Notes: a model not told the origin generated them from the letters alone. 64,000 nt of DNA from Streptomyces sioyaensis (GCF_004122735.1 NZ_SDIF01000021.1:31355-95354); one strand, 5' to 3'. Positions 19,129 to 28,983 are shown, numbered from the stretch's first letter. Numbers and translations are program-made.

Positions 19129-20271
19129 GTGACGGCACATCATCGGGTCCGCGCAGGCGCTCTCCTGTGCTGTCTCGGTCTTGCGGCGTTCGGTCTCGGT
19201 GCCTGCCAGGAAGAGGGACCCACCCGGACGGTCGAGCCCTCCCGGGCCGATTCCGCCGCGGCGGCGGGCGGGATGGCGGCACTGGTCAAGGCGGCGAAGA
19301 AGGAGGGCAGGCTCAACACCATCGCGCTGCCGCGCCAGTGGGCCAGCTACGGCGCGCTGATCGACGGCTTCGAGAAGAAGTACGGCATCAAGGTCGTCAT
19401 CGACAATCCGTACGGCCACAGCCAGCAGGAGATCGACGCGGTGAAGCGCTACCGCGGCCAGGAGCGCGCCCCCGACGTCCTCGACGTCGGGGACTCCTTC
19501 GCCCAGTCCGCGGCGCGGCAGAAACTGCTGGCCCCCTACCGGGTCGCGCCGTTCGACCAGATCCCACCGGAGCAGAAGGACGCCTCGGCCCGCTGGTACA
19601 ACAACTACGGCGGCTACGTCTCCATCGGCTGCGACGCCACCCGCGTGCGGACCTGCCCCGAGTCCTTCGCCGATCTGCTCCAGCCGAGGTACAAGGGCAT
19701 GGTCGCGATCCACGGCGACCCCACGATCGCGGGATCGGCCTTCGCCGCCGTGTACGCGGCGGCGCTCGCCAACGGGGGGTCGTTCGACGACATCCAGCCG
19801 GGCATCGACTTCTTCGCCCGGCTCGACAAGGTCGGCAACTACAACCGGGCCGAGCCCAATCCGGCCGCGATCGCCAAGGGCAGGACACCGATCAGCATCG
19901 AGTGGGACTACCTGAACCTGGAGCACGTCGACCAGCTCCGCCGGACGGGTGTGAGCTGGAAGGTGTCCATTCCCTTCGACGGCAGCTTCTCGCAGTACTA
20001 CGCACAGGCGATCAACAAGGGCGCCCCCCACCCGGCCGCGGCGCGCCTGTGGGAGGAGTACCTCTTCAGCCCGGAAGGCCAGAACCTCCGCCTCGTGGCC
20101 TACGCCCGCCCGGTGCTGATGGACGTCATGGCGAAGAACGGCACCCTCGACAAGGCCCTGGCCGCACGGCTGCCGACGGTCGAGGGCACACCGCAGTTCC
20201 CGACCGAGGCCCAGCTGAACAAGGCGCTGCACACCATGGACGAGAACTGGGCCAAGGCCGTCGGCGGCTGA
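19129..20271 (+). CDS. extracellular solute-binding lipoprotein
   Basis: 380 residues from a GTG at 19129 with a GGAGG-like site. Residues 1-26 form a lipoprotein signal ending in LGA-C26. The mature part resembles family-1/Fe3+- or spermidine-type binding proteins: TIALPRQWASYGALIDGFEKK at its start, DVLDVGDSFAQSA, ISIEWDYL and YAQAINKGAPHPAAARLWEEYLFS near the end. Such proteins bind a ligand outside the cell and deliver it to an ABC permease, but no permease or ATPase gene is adjacent. Ligand unknown. Confidence 0.85.
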   Translation: MTAHHRVRAGALLCCLGLAAFGLGACQEEGPTRTVEPSRADSAAAAGGMAALVKAAKKEGRLNTIALPRQWASYGALIDGFEKKYGIKVVIDNPYGHSQQEIDAVKRYRGQERAPDVLDVGDSFAQSAARQKLLAPYRVAPFDQIPPEQKDASARWYNNYGGYVSIGCDATRVRTCPESFADLLQPRYKGMVAIHGDPTIAGSAFAAVYAAALANGGSFDDIQPGIDFFARLDKVGNYNRAEPNPAAIAKGRTPISIEWDYLNLEHVDQLRRTGVSWKVSIPFDGSFSQYYAQAINKGAPHPAAARLWEEYLFSPEGQNLRLVAYARPVLMDVMAKNGTLDKALAARLPTVEGTPQFPTEAQLNKALHTMDENWAKAVGG

Positions 20272-20275
20272 TCCG

Positions 20276-22084
20276 TCATCGCCCGCCCGGCCCCGGGGCC
20301 AGCGCCCGGAGGTCCACCGAGTCGCCGAGCGCCTGGAGTCCGGCGTCGCCGGGGTGGAGGTGGTCCCCGCTGTCGTAGGCGGGCAGCAGCCGCCGTGGCT
20401 GTTGCGGATCGCGGACGACGGCGTCGAAGTCCAGCGTCGCGTCGAAGGCGCCGCCGTTGTCGCGTACGAAGGCATTGACGGCCTGGCGGCGGGCCTCGAC
20501 GGCCGGGGTGCAGTCGCCGTATCCCGCACAGGGCGCGACGGTGGCCACGACCACCCGCAGACCCCGCTCGTGCGCCCGCCTGGCCAGCGCCCGCAGGGCG
20601 GCGACGATGTCCTCCGCGGGGGTTCCCGCGCGCATGTCGTTGATGCCCTCGAACACCACCACCGTCCGCGCCGCGGGCTGTGCCAGCACGTCCCGCTCCA
20701 GCCGGTGCCCGGCGCTGACTCCGCCGGTGTCGCTGCTCACCCCGTCGCCCTGATAGCGGTCGGTGACCAGGCGGTTCGCCGAAATGCCGTGGTTGAGCAC
20801 GCCGTAGCGGGGCAGCGCGTGCTGGGCCCACAGGCGACGGGCCAGCACATCGGGCCAGCGCCGGTTGGCTCCGCTGGTCGACTTCACCCCGTCGGTGATC
20901 GAGTCGCCCAGTGCCACGACCGAGCCGGGGCCGTCCCCGACGTCGACGCCGGTCAGGAACGGCCAGCTCGTCATCGTCTCCGGGAAGGCCGTGCCCCCGG
21001 CGTCCGCGGTGCGGTCCCCGCTGCCCGCCGCGCTCAGATACGACAGCTGGGATGCCTCCTGGTGCACCGGCGCCGCCGTCACCGTCCCCGGCAGATGGAG
21101 GCTCACCAGCAGATCGGTGCCGGCCGGGACGGTGAAGTCCACCGGATCGCTGAACGCCTCGGCCCCGGCCGGGAGACGGGTCCCGGTGTGGCCGCCGCCG
21201 AAGGTCAGCGGCACCGGAGGGCCGACCGCCGCCGCTCCCGCGCCGCGCACCGCGATACTGGCCGCCGCGATCTCCACCGGCGCGGCGGCGAAGGTGTTGG
21301 CGAGCCGTATCCGTGCCCGCGGGCCGCCCGCGCCGCTGTGCACCACCAGCCGGAGCGTACGGTCGGTCCAGGGGCCGACGGCCCGGTAGCCCGCCGTGCT
21401 CGCCGCCCAACTCCCGGTCCGGCCGCGCCCGGTGTCCCGCACGGACACCGCGAACACATGCAGCGCACCGGCCGCGGACCGCGTCGGCAGCACCACCGAC
21501 CGCACCGCCCGCCCGGCCCGCAGCGGGACGGCCACCGCGTACAACCGCGCCGTCTCGGCCGACTGTCCGCCCGTGGCGTGGTTGAGGTGCGGCAGCGCCA
21601 CCGCCTTGGTGCTCAGCGGCCCCGACCGCCAGTCGGGCGCGGTGAGTTCGTAGCTGCTGCGCGAGCCGTCCCGGTAGCGGACGGTCCCGGTGCCGGTGGC
21701 CGCGCCGCCCGTTCCGGAGACCAGGAAGGTGAGCGCCTCGCCCCGGCCGCGCAGCGCGACCTGCTGACCGTGCGCCACGACATTGTCCGGCGCGCCGGCC
21801 GCCGTACGCGGCAGGGTCAGCCGGGCGCCGTCGAGCATCAGCGCACTCCCGGGCGTCCAGCCGGCCGCCGCCAGGTCCTGCGCGGACAGCGAGCGGCCCG
21901 CGCCGTCGAAGTCGGCCGCGCCCGGTCGGGAGTCGTCACTGACCGCCCGGTTGTCGAAGAGCGCCGACAGGGGCAGCGGGCGCGGGGGAGCGGGCGCGGC
22001 ACGGGCCGGGCCGGCCGCGGTGGCCGGCAGCGCCGTCGCGGTGAGCAGCAGGGTCAGGGCGGTGGCCGCTCGTCGTACACGCAT
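20276..22084 (-). CDS. secreted SGNH/GDSL-family hydrolase
   Basis: 602 residues from the ATG at 22084, which gives a clear signal peptide (RRAATALTLLLTATALPATAAG, then A-R-A-A). A large N-terminal region (about 40-390) resembles carbohydrate-binding beta-sandwich modules. The C-terminal SGNH domain has block I VVALGDSITDG, block II LNHGISANRL, block III VVFEGINDM and block V DHLHPGD with the catalytic Ser, Gly, Asn and His. Likely an extracellular carbohydrate esterase or lipase. It is convergent with the lipoprotein gene, with only four bases between the stops. Confidence 0.9.
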   Translation of the reverse strand: MRVRRAATALTLLLTATALPATAAGPARAAPAPPRPLPLSALFDNRAVSDDSRPGAADFDGAGRSLSAQDLAAAGWTPGSALMLDGARLTLPRTAAGAPDNVVAHGQQVALRGRGEALTFLVSGTGGAATGTGTVRYRDGSRSSYELTAPDWRSGPLSTKAVALPHLNHATGGQSAETARLYAVAVPLRAGRAVRSVVLPTRSAAGALHVFAVSVRDTGRGRTGSWAASTAGYRAVGPWTDRTLRLVVHSGAGGPRARIRLANTFAAAPVEIAAASIAVRGAGAAAVGPPVPLTFGGGHTGTRLPAGAEAFSDPVDFTVPAGTDLLVSLHLPGTVTAAPVHQEASQLSYLSAAGSGDRTADAGGTAFPETMTSWPFLTGVDVGDGPGSVVALGDSITDGVKSTSGANRRWPDVLARRLWAQHALPRYGVLNHGISANRLVTDRYQGDGVSSDTGGVSAGHRLERDVLAQPAARTVVVFEGINDMRAGTPAEDIVAALRALARRAHERGLRVVVATVAPCAGYGDCTPAVEARRQAVNAFVRDNGGAFDATLDFDAVVRDPQQPRRLLPAYDSGDHLHPGDAGLQALGDSVDLRALAPGPGGR

Positions 22085-22298
22085 CGGTCGGTATCCCTCC
22101 GGGTGGCGCCAACGGGCAGGTGGGAGCTGCGATCCAGCCGGTCCGGCGCGGGGCAGGGGCTCCCGTGGACTCCAGCGGATCCGATCCGGGCGCACTGAAG
22201 TTAGGGACGCGGAGGGGGAGCGTCAAGGTGACGAACGGGCCAGGTCCGCGCCGCGCGCCTGTGGCCCCGGCCACAGGTCGGGTGGGACCCTGCACACC

Positions 22299-22739
22299 AT
22301 GAACATGTCTTTCCTGGACAGGTGGCGCAAGCGGCAGCACGCCCACCCGTCCGTACCGCTCGCCGAGTCGGTGCGGGCCGACCCCGAGAGCGTCGTGGAG
22401 CTGCTGTCCGAGTGCGAGCTGCTGCGGGCCCAGGCCGCCAGGGAGGGTGTCGAACTGGACGACTCCGTACGGTCGTTGGAGGCGTTGGACCAGCTCCAGC
22501 CGGTCTGGCGGGACGATCCGGAGGTGCTGCCCTGGCTCGGCAACGACGCCGGTCTCTACCTCGGCACGGTGCTGGTCCGCACGGTGCGCGGCGCCGTCTG
22601 GTACGTCTGGCCGGACGGGCAGCCGGTGGTCCGGCTGGCATCCGGCCGGGAGATCGACGTGGTGGCGGCGGGCCATGACTGGGCCGATTCCGGCGCCCCC
22701 GAGCTGTCCCAGCTCTATGCCGAGGTCTCCGAGACCTGA
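22299..22739 (+). CDS. DUF6278-like conserved protein
   Basis: 146 residues; a second ATG six bases in is also possible. The sequence (FLDRWRKRQ, AESVRADPESVVELLSECEL, WRDDPEVLPWLGNDAGLYLG, PVVRLASGREIDVV) matches my recollection of a small uncharacterised Streptomyces family recorded as DUF6278. It has no signal peptide or membrane segment. No function is known. It is divergent from the SGNH hydrolase and 208 bp upstream of the glutamate-importer operon. Confidence 0.7.
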   Translation: MNMSFLDRWRKRQHAHPSVPLAESVRADPESVVELLSECELLRAQAAREGVELDDSVRSLEALDQLQPVWRDDPEVLPWLGNDAGLYLGTVLVRTVRGAVWYVWPDGQPVVRLASGREIDVVAAGHDWADSGAPELSQLYAEVSET

Positions 22740-22947
22740 CGGCCGCGACAGCCGCCGGCCACAGCCGCGGCGGACGGCCCCGCGGCCGCCCGGAGAGCGG
22801 CCCGCACCGAGCCCGCGGGAGTTCCCCCGTCACCCTGAATTATCCGCCCATCTCTGGCCATACGTGCGTGTCAGTGGAGAAGTGCCCCTTTCGCCCCGGT
22901 ACGTTGCAGGCTCCGCGCTGTACGGATGAGAGTGGGCAGGTCTGCAT

Positions 22948-23691
22948 ATGGCCGGTGATGCGCTGATTGAACTGCGCGGGGTCAACAAGCACTACGGAGC
23001 ACTGCACGTCCTCCAGGACATCGACCTCACCGTCGGCCGCGGGGAGGTGGTCGTGGTCATCGGGCCCTCCGGGGGCGGCAAGTCCACCCTGTGCCGGGCC
23101 ATCAACCGTCTGGAAACCGTGGAGTCGGGCACCATCACGCTGGACGGCCGGCCGCTGCCCGAAGAGGGCCGGGCGCTGGCCCAGTTGCGTGCCGAGGTCG
23201 GCATGGTCTTCCAGTCCTTCAACCTCTTCGCGCACAAGACCGTACTGGCCAATGTGATGCTCGCGCCGATAAAGGTCCGCAAGACGAAGAGGGACGAGGC
23301 CGCGCGGCGCGCCCGCGAACTCCTGGACCGGGTCGGGCTCGCCAACCAGGCCGACAAGTATCCGGCGCAGCTCTCGGGCGGCCAGCAGCAGCGCGTCGCC
23401 ATCGCCCGCGCACTCGCCATGGAACCCAAGGCGCTGCTCTTCGACGAGCCGACCTCCGCCCTCGACCCGGAGATGATCAATGAGGTGCTGGAAGTCATGC
23501 GGCAGCTCGCCCGGGACGGGATGACGATGGTCGTGGTCACCCACGAGATGGGCTTCGCCCGCTCCGCCGCCAACCGTGTGGTGTTCATGGCCGACGGCCG
23601 CATCGTCGAGGACCGCACCCCCGAGGACTTCTTCACCGCGCCGCGCAGCGAACGGGCCAAGGACTTCCTCTCCAAGATCCTCAAGCACTGA
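22948..23691 (+). CDS. gluA: amino-acid ABC transporter ATP-binding protein
   Basis: 247 residues, typical of GlnQ/GluA. Walker [10 protein letters not shown] (about residues 40-48), Q-loop MVFQSFNLF, signature [15 protein letters not shown], Walker [12 protein letters not shown] and switch histidine in VVTHEMGF. It powers import of glutamate or a related polar amino acid through the two permeases encoded downstream. First gene of a four-gene operon; only 14 bp separate it from the binding-protein gene. Confidence 0.95.
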   Translation: MAGDALIELRGVNKHYGALHVLQDIDLTVGRGEVVVVIGPSGGGKSTLCRAINRLETVESGTITLDGRPLPEEGRALAQLRAEVGMVFQSFNLFAHKTVLANVMLAPIKVRKTKRDEAARRARELLDRVGLANQADKYPAQLSGGQQQRVAIARALAMEPKALLFDEPTSALDPEMINEVLEVMRQLARDGMTMVVVTHEMGFARSAANRVVFMADGRIVEDRTPEDFFTAPRSERAKDFLSKILKH

Positions 23692-23705
23692 ACGGGGGCG
23701 CCGCG

Positions 23706-24635
23706 ATGCCGCACCGTCACTCCTCGCCCCTGCGCCGCGCCCTGGCGGCCCTCGTCCTCGCCGTGCTCGCACTGGCCCTCGCCGGCTGCGGCCGGGAGGG
23801 CAGCCCGCCGGTCAAGGGCCCCAAGGGCAGCGAACTCCCGCAGTACCCGGTGGCCAAGAACTTCCGGCTGCCCGCCTCCCCGACCTGGGTGAAGGCCAGG
23901 CGCCGCGGCCATCTCGTCATCGGCGTCAAGGAGGACCAGCCCTACCTCGGCGAGAAGGACCCGGCCACCGGCCGTTACGCCGGCTTCGACATCGAGATCG
24001 CCAGGATGATGTCCGCCGCGCTCGGCTTCCCGCCGCACACCATCGAGTTCAAGACGATCGCCTCCGCCAACCGCGAGACCGCCCTGCAGAACGGCCAGAT
24101 CGACCTGTACGTCGGCACGTACACCATCAACGACAAACGCAAGAAGCTGGTGGGCTTCGCCGGCCCCTACTACATGGCCGGACAGGCGCTGCTGGTGCGC
24201 GCCGACGAGAAGGACATCCACGGCCCCCAGGACCTGGCCGGCAAGCGTGTCTGCTCGGCGGCCGGCTCGACCCCCTACCAGCGCATCCAGACCGAGTACC
24301 CCAAGGCGGTCCTGGTCTCCTACGACACCTACTCGGTGTGCGTCGACAACCTGCTCACCTACCAGGTCGCCGCGGTCACCACCGACGACGCGATCCTCCT
24401 GGGCTACGCCGCCAAGGTCCCCGACGAACTGAAGGTGGTCGGCAGGCCGTTCTCCAAGGAGCCGTACGGCATCGGCGTCCCCCGCGGCGACAGGGCACTG
24501 CGCCTCGCCCTCGACGACGCCCTCGCCGCCAACGAGAAGAACGGCAACTGGAAAAGGGCCTATGAGGCGACCCTCGGCCTGTCCGGAGTGCCCGCCCCCG
24601 AGCCGCCCCCGATCGACCGCTACCCGGCGGCCTGA
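23706..24635 (+). CDS. gluB: glutamate-type ABC transporter substrate-binding lipoprotein
   Basis: 309 residues. Lipoprotein signal with ALAG-C at about residue 28. The mature part is an SBP family 3 protein: GVKEDQPYLGEKDPATGRYAGFDIEIARMM, then IASANRETALQNGQIDLYVGTYTINDKRKK and the ligand-domain motif GKRVCSAAGSTPYQ. This pattern matches actinobacterial GluB. Second gene of the operon, 20 bp upstream of the first permease gene. Confidence 0.93.
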   Translation: MPHRHSSPLRRALAALVLAVLALALAGCGREGSPPVKGPKGSELPQYPVAKNFRLPASPTWVKARRRGHLVIGVKEDQPYLGEKDPATGRYAGFDIEIARMMSAALGFPPHTIEFKTIASANRETALQNGQIDLYVGTYTINDKRKKLVGFAGPYYMAGQALLVRADEKDIHGPQDLAGKRVCSAAGSTPYQRIQTEYPKAVLVSYDTYSVCVDNLLTYQVAAVTTDDAILLGYAAKVPDELKVVGRPFSKEPYGIGVPRGDRALRLALDDALAANEKNGNWKRAYEATLGLSGVPAPEPPPIDRYPAA

Positions 24636-24655
24636 GCCCGCCAAGGAACCGACCG

Positions 24656-25300
24656 ATGAACGTGCTTCTCGACAACCTCTCCCTCTACGGGGAGGGCCTG
24701 CTGGGTACCGTCGAACTCACCGTCTACTCCTCGCTGCTGGCGCTCGCCCTCGGCTTCCTCATGGCCGCGTTCCGCGTCGCCCCGGTCGGCTCGCTGCGGG
24801 CCATCGGCACGGTGTGGGTGAACGTGCTGCGCAATACGCCGCTGACGCTGCTGTTCTTCGCGGTGGTGCTGGGCCTGCCGCGCTTCGGTCTGGTCCTGCC
24901 CTTCAAGCTGTTCGCCGTCCTCGCGCTGGGCTGCTACACCTCGGCCTTCATCTGCGAGGCGGTGCGCTCCGGCATCAACACCGTGCCCACCGGCCAGGGC
25001 GAGGCGGCACGCAGCCTGGGGATGTCCTTTCCGCAGACCCTCGGCGACATCGTTCTTCCGCAGGCCTTCCGGTCCGTGATCCCGCCCATCGGCTCCACGC
25101 TGATCGCGCTCGCCAAGAACTCCGCGATCGCCGGTGCCTTCAGCGTCGTCGAACTGCTCGGGGTCTACAAACCCCTCAGCGAGATGGGCTACAGCATCAT
25201 CTGGACCTTCGTCTGGATCGCCGTCGGCTATCTGCTCGTCACCCTCACCATCAGCGCGATCTTCCACGTGCTGGAGAAGCACTACGGAGCGGCCCGATGA
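24656..25300 (+). CDS. gluC: amino-acid ABC transporter permease
   Basis: 214 residues with about five membrane helices. N-terminal GLLGTVELTVYSSLLALALG is the usual His/Glu/Gln permease opening; the EAA loop appears as GEAARSLGMSFPQTLGDIVLPQAFR, the contact with the ATPase. It overlaps the second permease gene by ATGA. The two permeases should form a heterodimeric channel. Confidence 0.93.
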   Translation: MNVLLDNLSLYGEGLLGTVELTVYSSLLALALGFLMAAFRVAPVGSLRAIGTVWVNVLRNTPLTLLFFAVVLGLPRFGLVLPFKLFAVLALGCYTSAFICEAVRSGINTVPTGQGEAARSLGMSFPQTLGDIVLPQAFRSVIPPIGSTLIALAKNSAIAGAFSVVELLGVYKPLSEMGYSIIWTFVWIAVGYLLVTLTISAIFHVLEKHYGAAR

Positions 25301-26163
25301 CCACCGCCCTCTACGACGTCCCGGGCCCACGGGCCCGGCAGCGGCACCGGCTCTACGGCATCGCCTCGACGGTGGTGATCCTCGCGGTGCTCGGCTGGAT
25401 CCTGTATCTCCTCTTCACCACCGGCCAGTTCACCGCGGCGAAGTGGAGTCCCTTCACCTACAAGGGAATTCAGGAGCTGCTGCTCATCGGCCTCGGCAAC
25501 ACCCTCCGGGCCTTCGGCTTCGCGGCCGTGCTGTCGCTGGCGTTCGGCGCGGTGTTCGCGACCGGCCGGCTCTCCGCGCACCGGGTCGTCCGCTGGGTGA
25601 GCACCCTGGTGGTCGAGTTCTTCCGGGCCATGCCCGTACTGGTCATGATCTTCTTCATCTATGTGGCGCTGCGGGCGGAGCCGCTGGTCGCCCTGGTGGC
25701 CGGGCTGACCCTCTACAACGGCTCGGTGCTCGCCGAGGTCTTCCGCAGCGGCATCAACTCCGTCGACCCCGGCCAGGGGGAGGCCGCCTATGCGCTGGGC
25801 ATGCGCAAGACGCAGGTCATGACGCAGGTGCTGGCGCCGCAGGCGGTCCGGGCGATGCTGCCGGCGATCATCAGCCAGCTGGTGGTCGCCCTGAAGGACA
25901 CCTCGCTCGGCTACCTCATCACCTACGAGGAATTCCTGCACGCCGGCAAGCTCATCGCGTCCAACCTCGACTACGACCTGCCGTTCATCCCCGTCGTCAT
26001 GATCATCTCGCCGATCTACATCGGGATGTGCATGCTGCTGTCCTGGCTGGCCAACTGGGTGGCCAAGCGCCAGCGCCACAACCCCAAGGTCGAAGCCGTC
26101 GAGGTGGCCGCCCCCGAGCCGGGCACCCTGCTGCCGGGAGGCCCCCAGCCGCCGTCGGCCTGA
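25297..26163 (+). CDS. gluD: amino-acid ABC transporter permease
   Basis: 288 residues, starting in the stop codon of gluC. One extra N-terminal membrane helix (about 23-43) precedes the permease core; the EAA loop reads GEAAYALGMRKTQVMTQVLAPQAVR. A hydrophilic tail of about 30 residues ends the protein, as in GluD. Last gene of the operon, closed by a strong hairpin. Confidence 0.93.
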   Translation: MTTALYDVPGPRARQRHRLYGIASTVVILAVLGWILYLLFTTGQFTAAKWSPFTYKGIQELLLIGLGNTLRAFGFAAVLSLAFGAVFATGRLSAHRVVRWVSTLVVEFFRAMPVLVMIFFIYVALRAEPLVALVAGLTLYNGSVLAEVFRSGINSVDPGQGEAAYALGMRKTQVMTQVLAPQAVRAMLPAIISQLVVALKDTSLGYLITYEEFLHAGKLIASNLDYDLPFIPVVMIISPIYIGMCMLLSWLANWVAKRQRHNPKVEAVEVAAPEPGTLLPGGPQPPSA

Positions 26164-26177
26164 GAGCGCAGCCGCCC

Positions 26178-26219
26178 ACGGCGCGGGGCGGGCGCACATG
26201 ATCGCCCGCCCCGCGCCGT
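26178..26219. terminator. bidirectional hairpin terminator
   Basis: Perfect 17-bp stem (26178-26194 with 26203-26219) and 8-nt loop, between the stop of gluD and the convergent CocE-type hydrolase gene. Very stable and G+C-only in most of the stem; placed to terminate both units. Confidence 0.8.
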
Positions 26220-26275
26220 ACGGAACGTCCTGGTCCCTCTCCGACGGGTCAGGGCCGGAATGGCCCTGGTGGCGC

Positions 26276-27874
26276 CTAGTCGCGCACCGGCACCGACACA
26301 TACGACGGATCGTCCGCCGGGGAGGAGAACGTCAGCCGGGCGCCGCTGGGGTTGTGCTCGATGTACAGCGGGTCGACGGTGTCCACGACGACCGCGAGCC
26401 GGTGGCCGGCCGGTACGTCGTAGGCCGTGGAGAACAGATCCAGGTCCACGCCGAAGGGCTGGTTCGGGGTCTTGCCGTGGAAGGTGTACGGCGCGTGGGT
26501 GATCAGCTTGCCGATGCCGAGCGGGCCGACGTCGTAGAGGTAGGCGATGGCGGTGCCGCTCTCCGCGGTGCTGCTGAGGGTGGTGTGCAGCCGGGTGGTG
26601 CCGCGGACCCGCTGCCCGGTCGCACAGCGCTCGGACTGCCAGACGGCGGCCACCGAGCGCGGCAGCAGGGGGATCGAGGCGATCGGCGGCAGCCGGAAGA
26701 ACTGGTCCATCATGTTGGAGAGGATGACCAGCCCGCCGTCGGCGCCGGAGTCCCAGTTGGTGTGGAGCTGCTTGCTGCCGTCGAGTGCGATCCGCCGCTG
26801 TCCGGACGGCACGTCCTTCCAGCTCTTGTAGCCCTCGTACGCGCCGGTGGAACGGGACTTGAGCAGCACCGGCGACTCCCGGTCGACACCGTTGTCCGCG
26901 CCCTTGAGGTAGTGGTCGAACCACCGCTGGGTGTCGGTCCAGGTGTCGTTGGGCAGCCCGAGCAGTCCGAGCCCCTCGGCCGTGGCATGGTCGCCGGGGC
27001 GGAATTCCAGCCGCTTGGGGCCGGTCAGCTTCTCGTAGAAGTCGGCGGTCTGGTTGGGCGGGAAGATCGAATCGCCCCAGGCGTTGCCCAGCATGACGGC
27101 GGTGCCATTGGCGTTGATCTTGTCGAGATAGGTGGCGGGGGAGCGCTTGCGCCCCCACGCGATCAGGTCCTGTTCCTTGTCCAGGTTCGAGGCCAGGAAG
27201 TCCTTCATGATCGTGCGGAATTCGGGGCTGGGACGTCCGGTCAGCTCACCCGTGCCGCCCAGGAACGCCGCGGCCTGCCGGTGCTCGGTCCGGCCGCTGT
27301 AGATCGAGGCGACCAGGTCGGCCCAGCCGCTGAGCGCCGCAACCGCCTTGATCCGCTTGTCGAACGCGGAGGCCAGCAGGCTGATCCCGGCACCGTAGGA
27401 GACCCCGGCCATACCGACCTTCCGCGGATCGGCCGGGGTGTGGGCCAGGGTCCAGTCGATGATCTTCGAGGCGTCGGCGACGTCCTTCGGTCCGGCGGTG
27501 TCGATCTCCCCGCCGGACTGCCAGAACCCGCGCGTGTTGTATCCGACGACCACATAGCCCTTGTCGGCCAGCTTCTGGGCCTGCGCCATGTATTCGATCT
27601 GCGGCGTCGCCCAGCTGGTGGGCAGCACGATGACCGGGTACCGCCGGATGCCGTCCGCATCGGACGGAGTGAAGACATTCGCCTTGAGCGTGACCCCGCC
27701 GTCGCCCTCGATGTCGACGAACCGCACCGGGGCCGAGCTGCCCGATGACGTGCTGGTGGGAGTCGATGGCGGCGTGGCCGCCTGTGCCGGTGCGACGGTG
27801 AGAACCGTGGTGGCCAGCAGCGCTGCCGCAACGGTGCCGACCGCGGCGCGCTGGGTCGTACGGGAGGGCCTCAT
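26276..27874 (-). CDS. secreted CocE/NonD (X-Pro dipeptidyl-peptidase S15-like) hydrolase
   Basis: 532 residues from the ATG at 27874, which begins a Sec signal (RTTQRAAVGTVAAALLATTVLTVAPAQA). The alpha/beta-hydrolase core has GYNTRGFWQSGGEID, nucleophile elbow GVSYGAG, WGDSIFPPNQT and the S15 C-terminal jelly-roll domain (about 385-530; PYTFHGKTPNQPFGV, GHRLAVVVDTVDPLY). Substrates in this family range from X-Pro peptides to esters; which applies cannot be told here. Confidence 0.9.
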   Translation of the reverse strand: MRPSRTTQRAAVGTVAAALLATTVLTVAPAQAATPPSTPTSTSSGSSAPVRFVDIEGDGGVTLKANVFTPSDADGIRRYPVIVLPTSWATPQIEYMAQAQKLADKGYVVVGYNTRGFWQSGGEIDTAGPKDVADASKIIDWTLAHTPADPRKVGMAGVSYGAGISLLASAFDKRIKAVAALSGWADLVASIYSGRTEHRQAAAFLGGTGELTGRPSPEFRTIMKDFLASNLDKEQDLIAWGRKRSPATYLDKINANGTAVMLGNAWGDSIFPPNQTADFYEKLTGPKRLEFRPGDHATAEGLGLLGLPNDTWTDTQRWFDHYLKGADNGVDRESPVLLKSRSTGAYEGYKSWKDVPSGQRRIALDGSKQLHTNWDSGADGGLVILSNMMDQFFRLPPIASIPLLPRSVAAVWQSERCATGQRVRGTTRLHTTLSSTAESGTAIAYLYDVGPLGIGKLITHAPYTFHGKTPNQPFGVDLDLFSTAYDVPAGHRLAVVVDTVDPLYIEHNPSGARLTFSSPADDPSYVSVPVRD

Positions 27875-27981
27875 CTTCTCTCCAGATCTCGAAGCGGGCC
27901 GGCCGCACGCTGTCACGGGACAGGAGGGGGCGTACGACGGGCCCGAGTTGACTGGAGAGTAAGGTCCGCCCCTTACCTCTG

Positions 27982-28012
27982 GTAACCCATCGGTAGGTTA
28001 CGGCTGGGTAAC
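27982..28012. promoter_or_regulatory. possible operator cluster (GTAACC repeats)
   Basis: Between the divergent hydrolase and methyltransferase genes lies an inverted repeat GTAACC-N8-GGTTAC (27982-27987 and 27996-28001), followed by another GTAAC at 28008-28012. Repeated TAACC/GGTTA words are uncommon in this GC-rich background and suggest a regulator site. The regulator is not identified. Confidence 0.4.
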
Positions 28013-28142
28013 ACCCTTGGGGCGGACGGGAGTCGGGAGCACGGAGAGGGGCGGAGGTGCGGGGGAGGATGGTGCCGACCGATGTGCCGTCCGATGCGCT
28101 GACCGAACTGCCGACAGATGTGCCGACCGAAGGAGGGATGCG

Positions 28143-28961
28143 GTGCCCCAGACACCGTTCGACGAGAGCGAGCGCCTGGTGTGGGCGGGGAACGCGGCGG
28201 CGTACGAGGCCGGCTTCGCCAAGTTGTGTGCCCATCTGGTGCCGCGGCTGCTGGATGCCGCGCGGGTGCGCACCGGTGCCCGGGTGCTGGATGCCGGGAC
28301 GGGGACCGGCTCGGCCGCCGCGGCCGCCGGCGCGCGCGGGGCACGGGTGGTCGCCGTGGACGCCGAGCCCGACATGGCGCGACGTGCCGCGCGGTCGGTG
28401 CCCGGCGCCCGCGTCGTGGTCGCCGCGCTTCCGCAACTCCCGTTCATGGACGGGTACTTCGACGCCGTCGTCGGCAACTTCGTACTCAACCACGTCGGAC
28501 GGCCGCGGGCGGCCCTCGACGAGCTGCGCCGGGTGACGCGGCCGGGCGGCCGGATCGCGCTGACGGTCTGGGCGGCCCCCGCCGCACCGGGGCAGGCCCT
28601 GCTCGGCCGCGCCGTGGAGGCCGCCGGGGTGACCCGGCCGCCGTCGCTGCCCACGCTCGCCCCGGAGGAGGACTTCCCGCGCACCCCCGACGGCCTCGCC
28701 GGTCTGCTGCGGGACGCGGGCCTGGCGGAGGCGGAGTGCGTGCCGCTGTCCTGGGACCACCGCACGACACCGCAGGAGTGGTGGAGCGGACCGGCGGCCG
28801 GAGTGGCGACCATCGGCCGGACCGTGCTCAGTCAGGGCCCGGCCGCGACCGAGCGCATCCGGCGCCACTTCGAGGCGCTGGCACGGGAGTTCACCGATGA
28901 CGACGGTGCTCTGGTGCTGCCGCACACGGCGCTGCTGGCCTCCGGACGGGTGGCCGGATAG
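28143..28961 (+). CDS. class I SAM-dependent methyltransferase
   Basis: 272 residues from the GTG at 28143, chosen for its GAAGGAGGG ribosome site; the open frame continues upstream through low-complexity sequence that is not protein-like. The SAM-binding motif I is RVLDAGTGTGSAAAAAG (about residues 43-60), followed by VVAVDAEPDMA and LPQLPFMDGYFDAVVGNFVLNHV, the UbiE/methyltransf_11 pattern. The substrate is unknown. Just upstream (28075-28135) the words GATGTGCCGWCCG recur as a short degenerate repeat. Confidence 0.88.
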   Translation: MPQTPFDESERLVWAGNAAAYEAGFAKLCAHLVPRLLDAARVRTGARVLDAGTGTGSAAAAAGARGARVVAVDAEPDMARRAARSVPGARVVVAALPQLPFMDGYFDAVVGNFVLNHVGRPRAALDELRRVTRPGGRIALTVWAAPAAPGQALLGRAVEAAGVTRPPSLPTLAPEEDFPRTPDGLAGLLRDAGLAEAECVPLSWDHRTTPQEWWSGPAAGVATIGRTVLSQGPAATERIRRHFEALAREFTDDDGALVLPHTALLASGRVAG

Positions 28962-28983
28962 CGGGGCGCTGTCCGGCGGCGGT

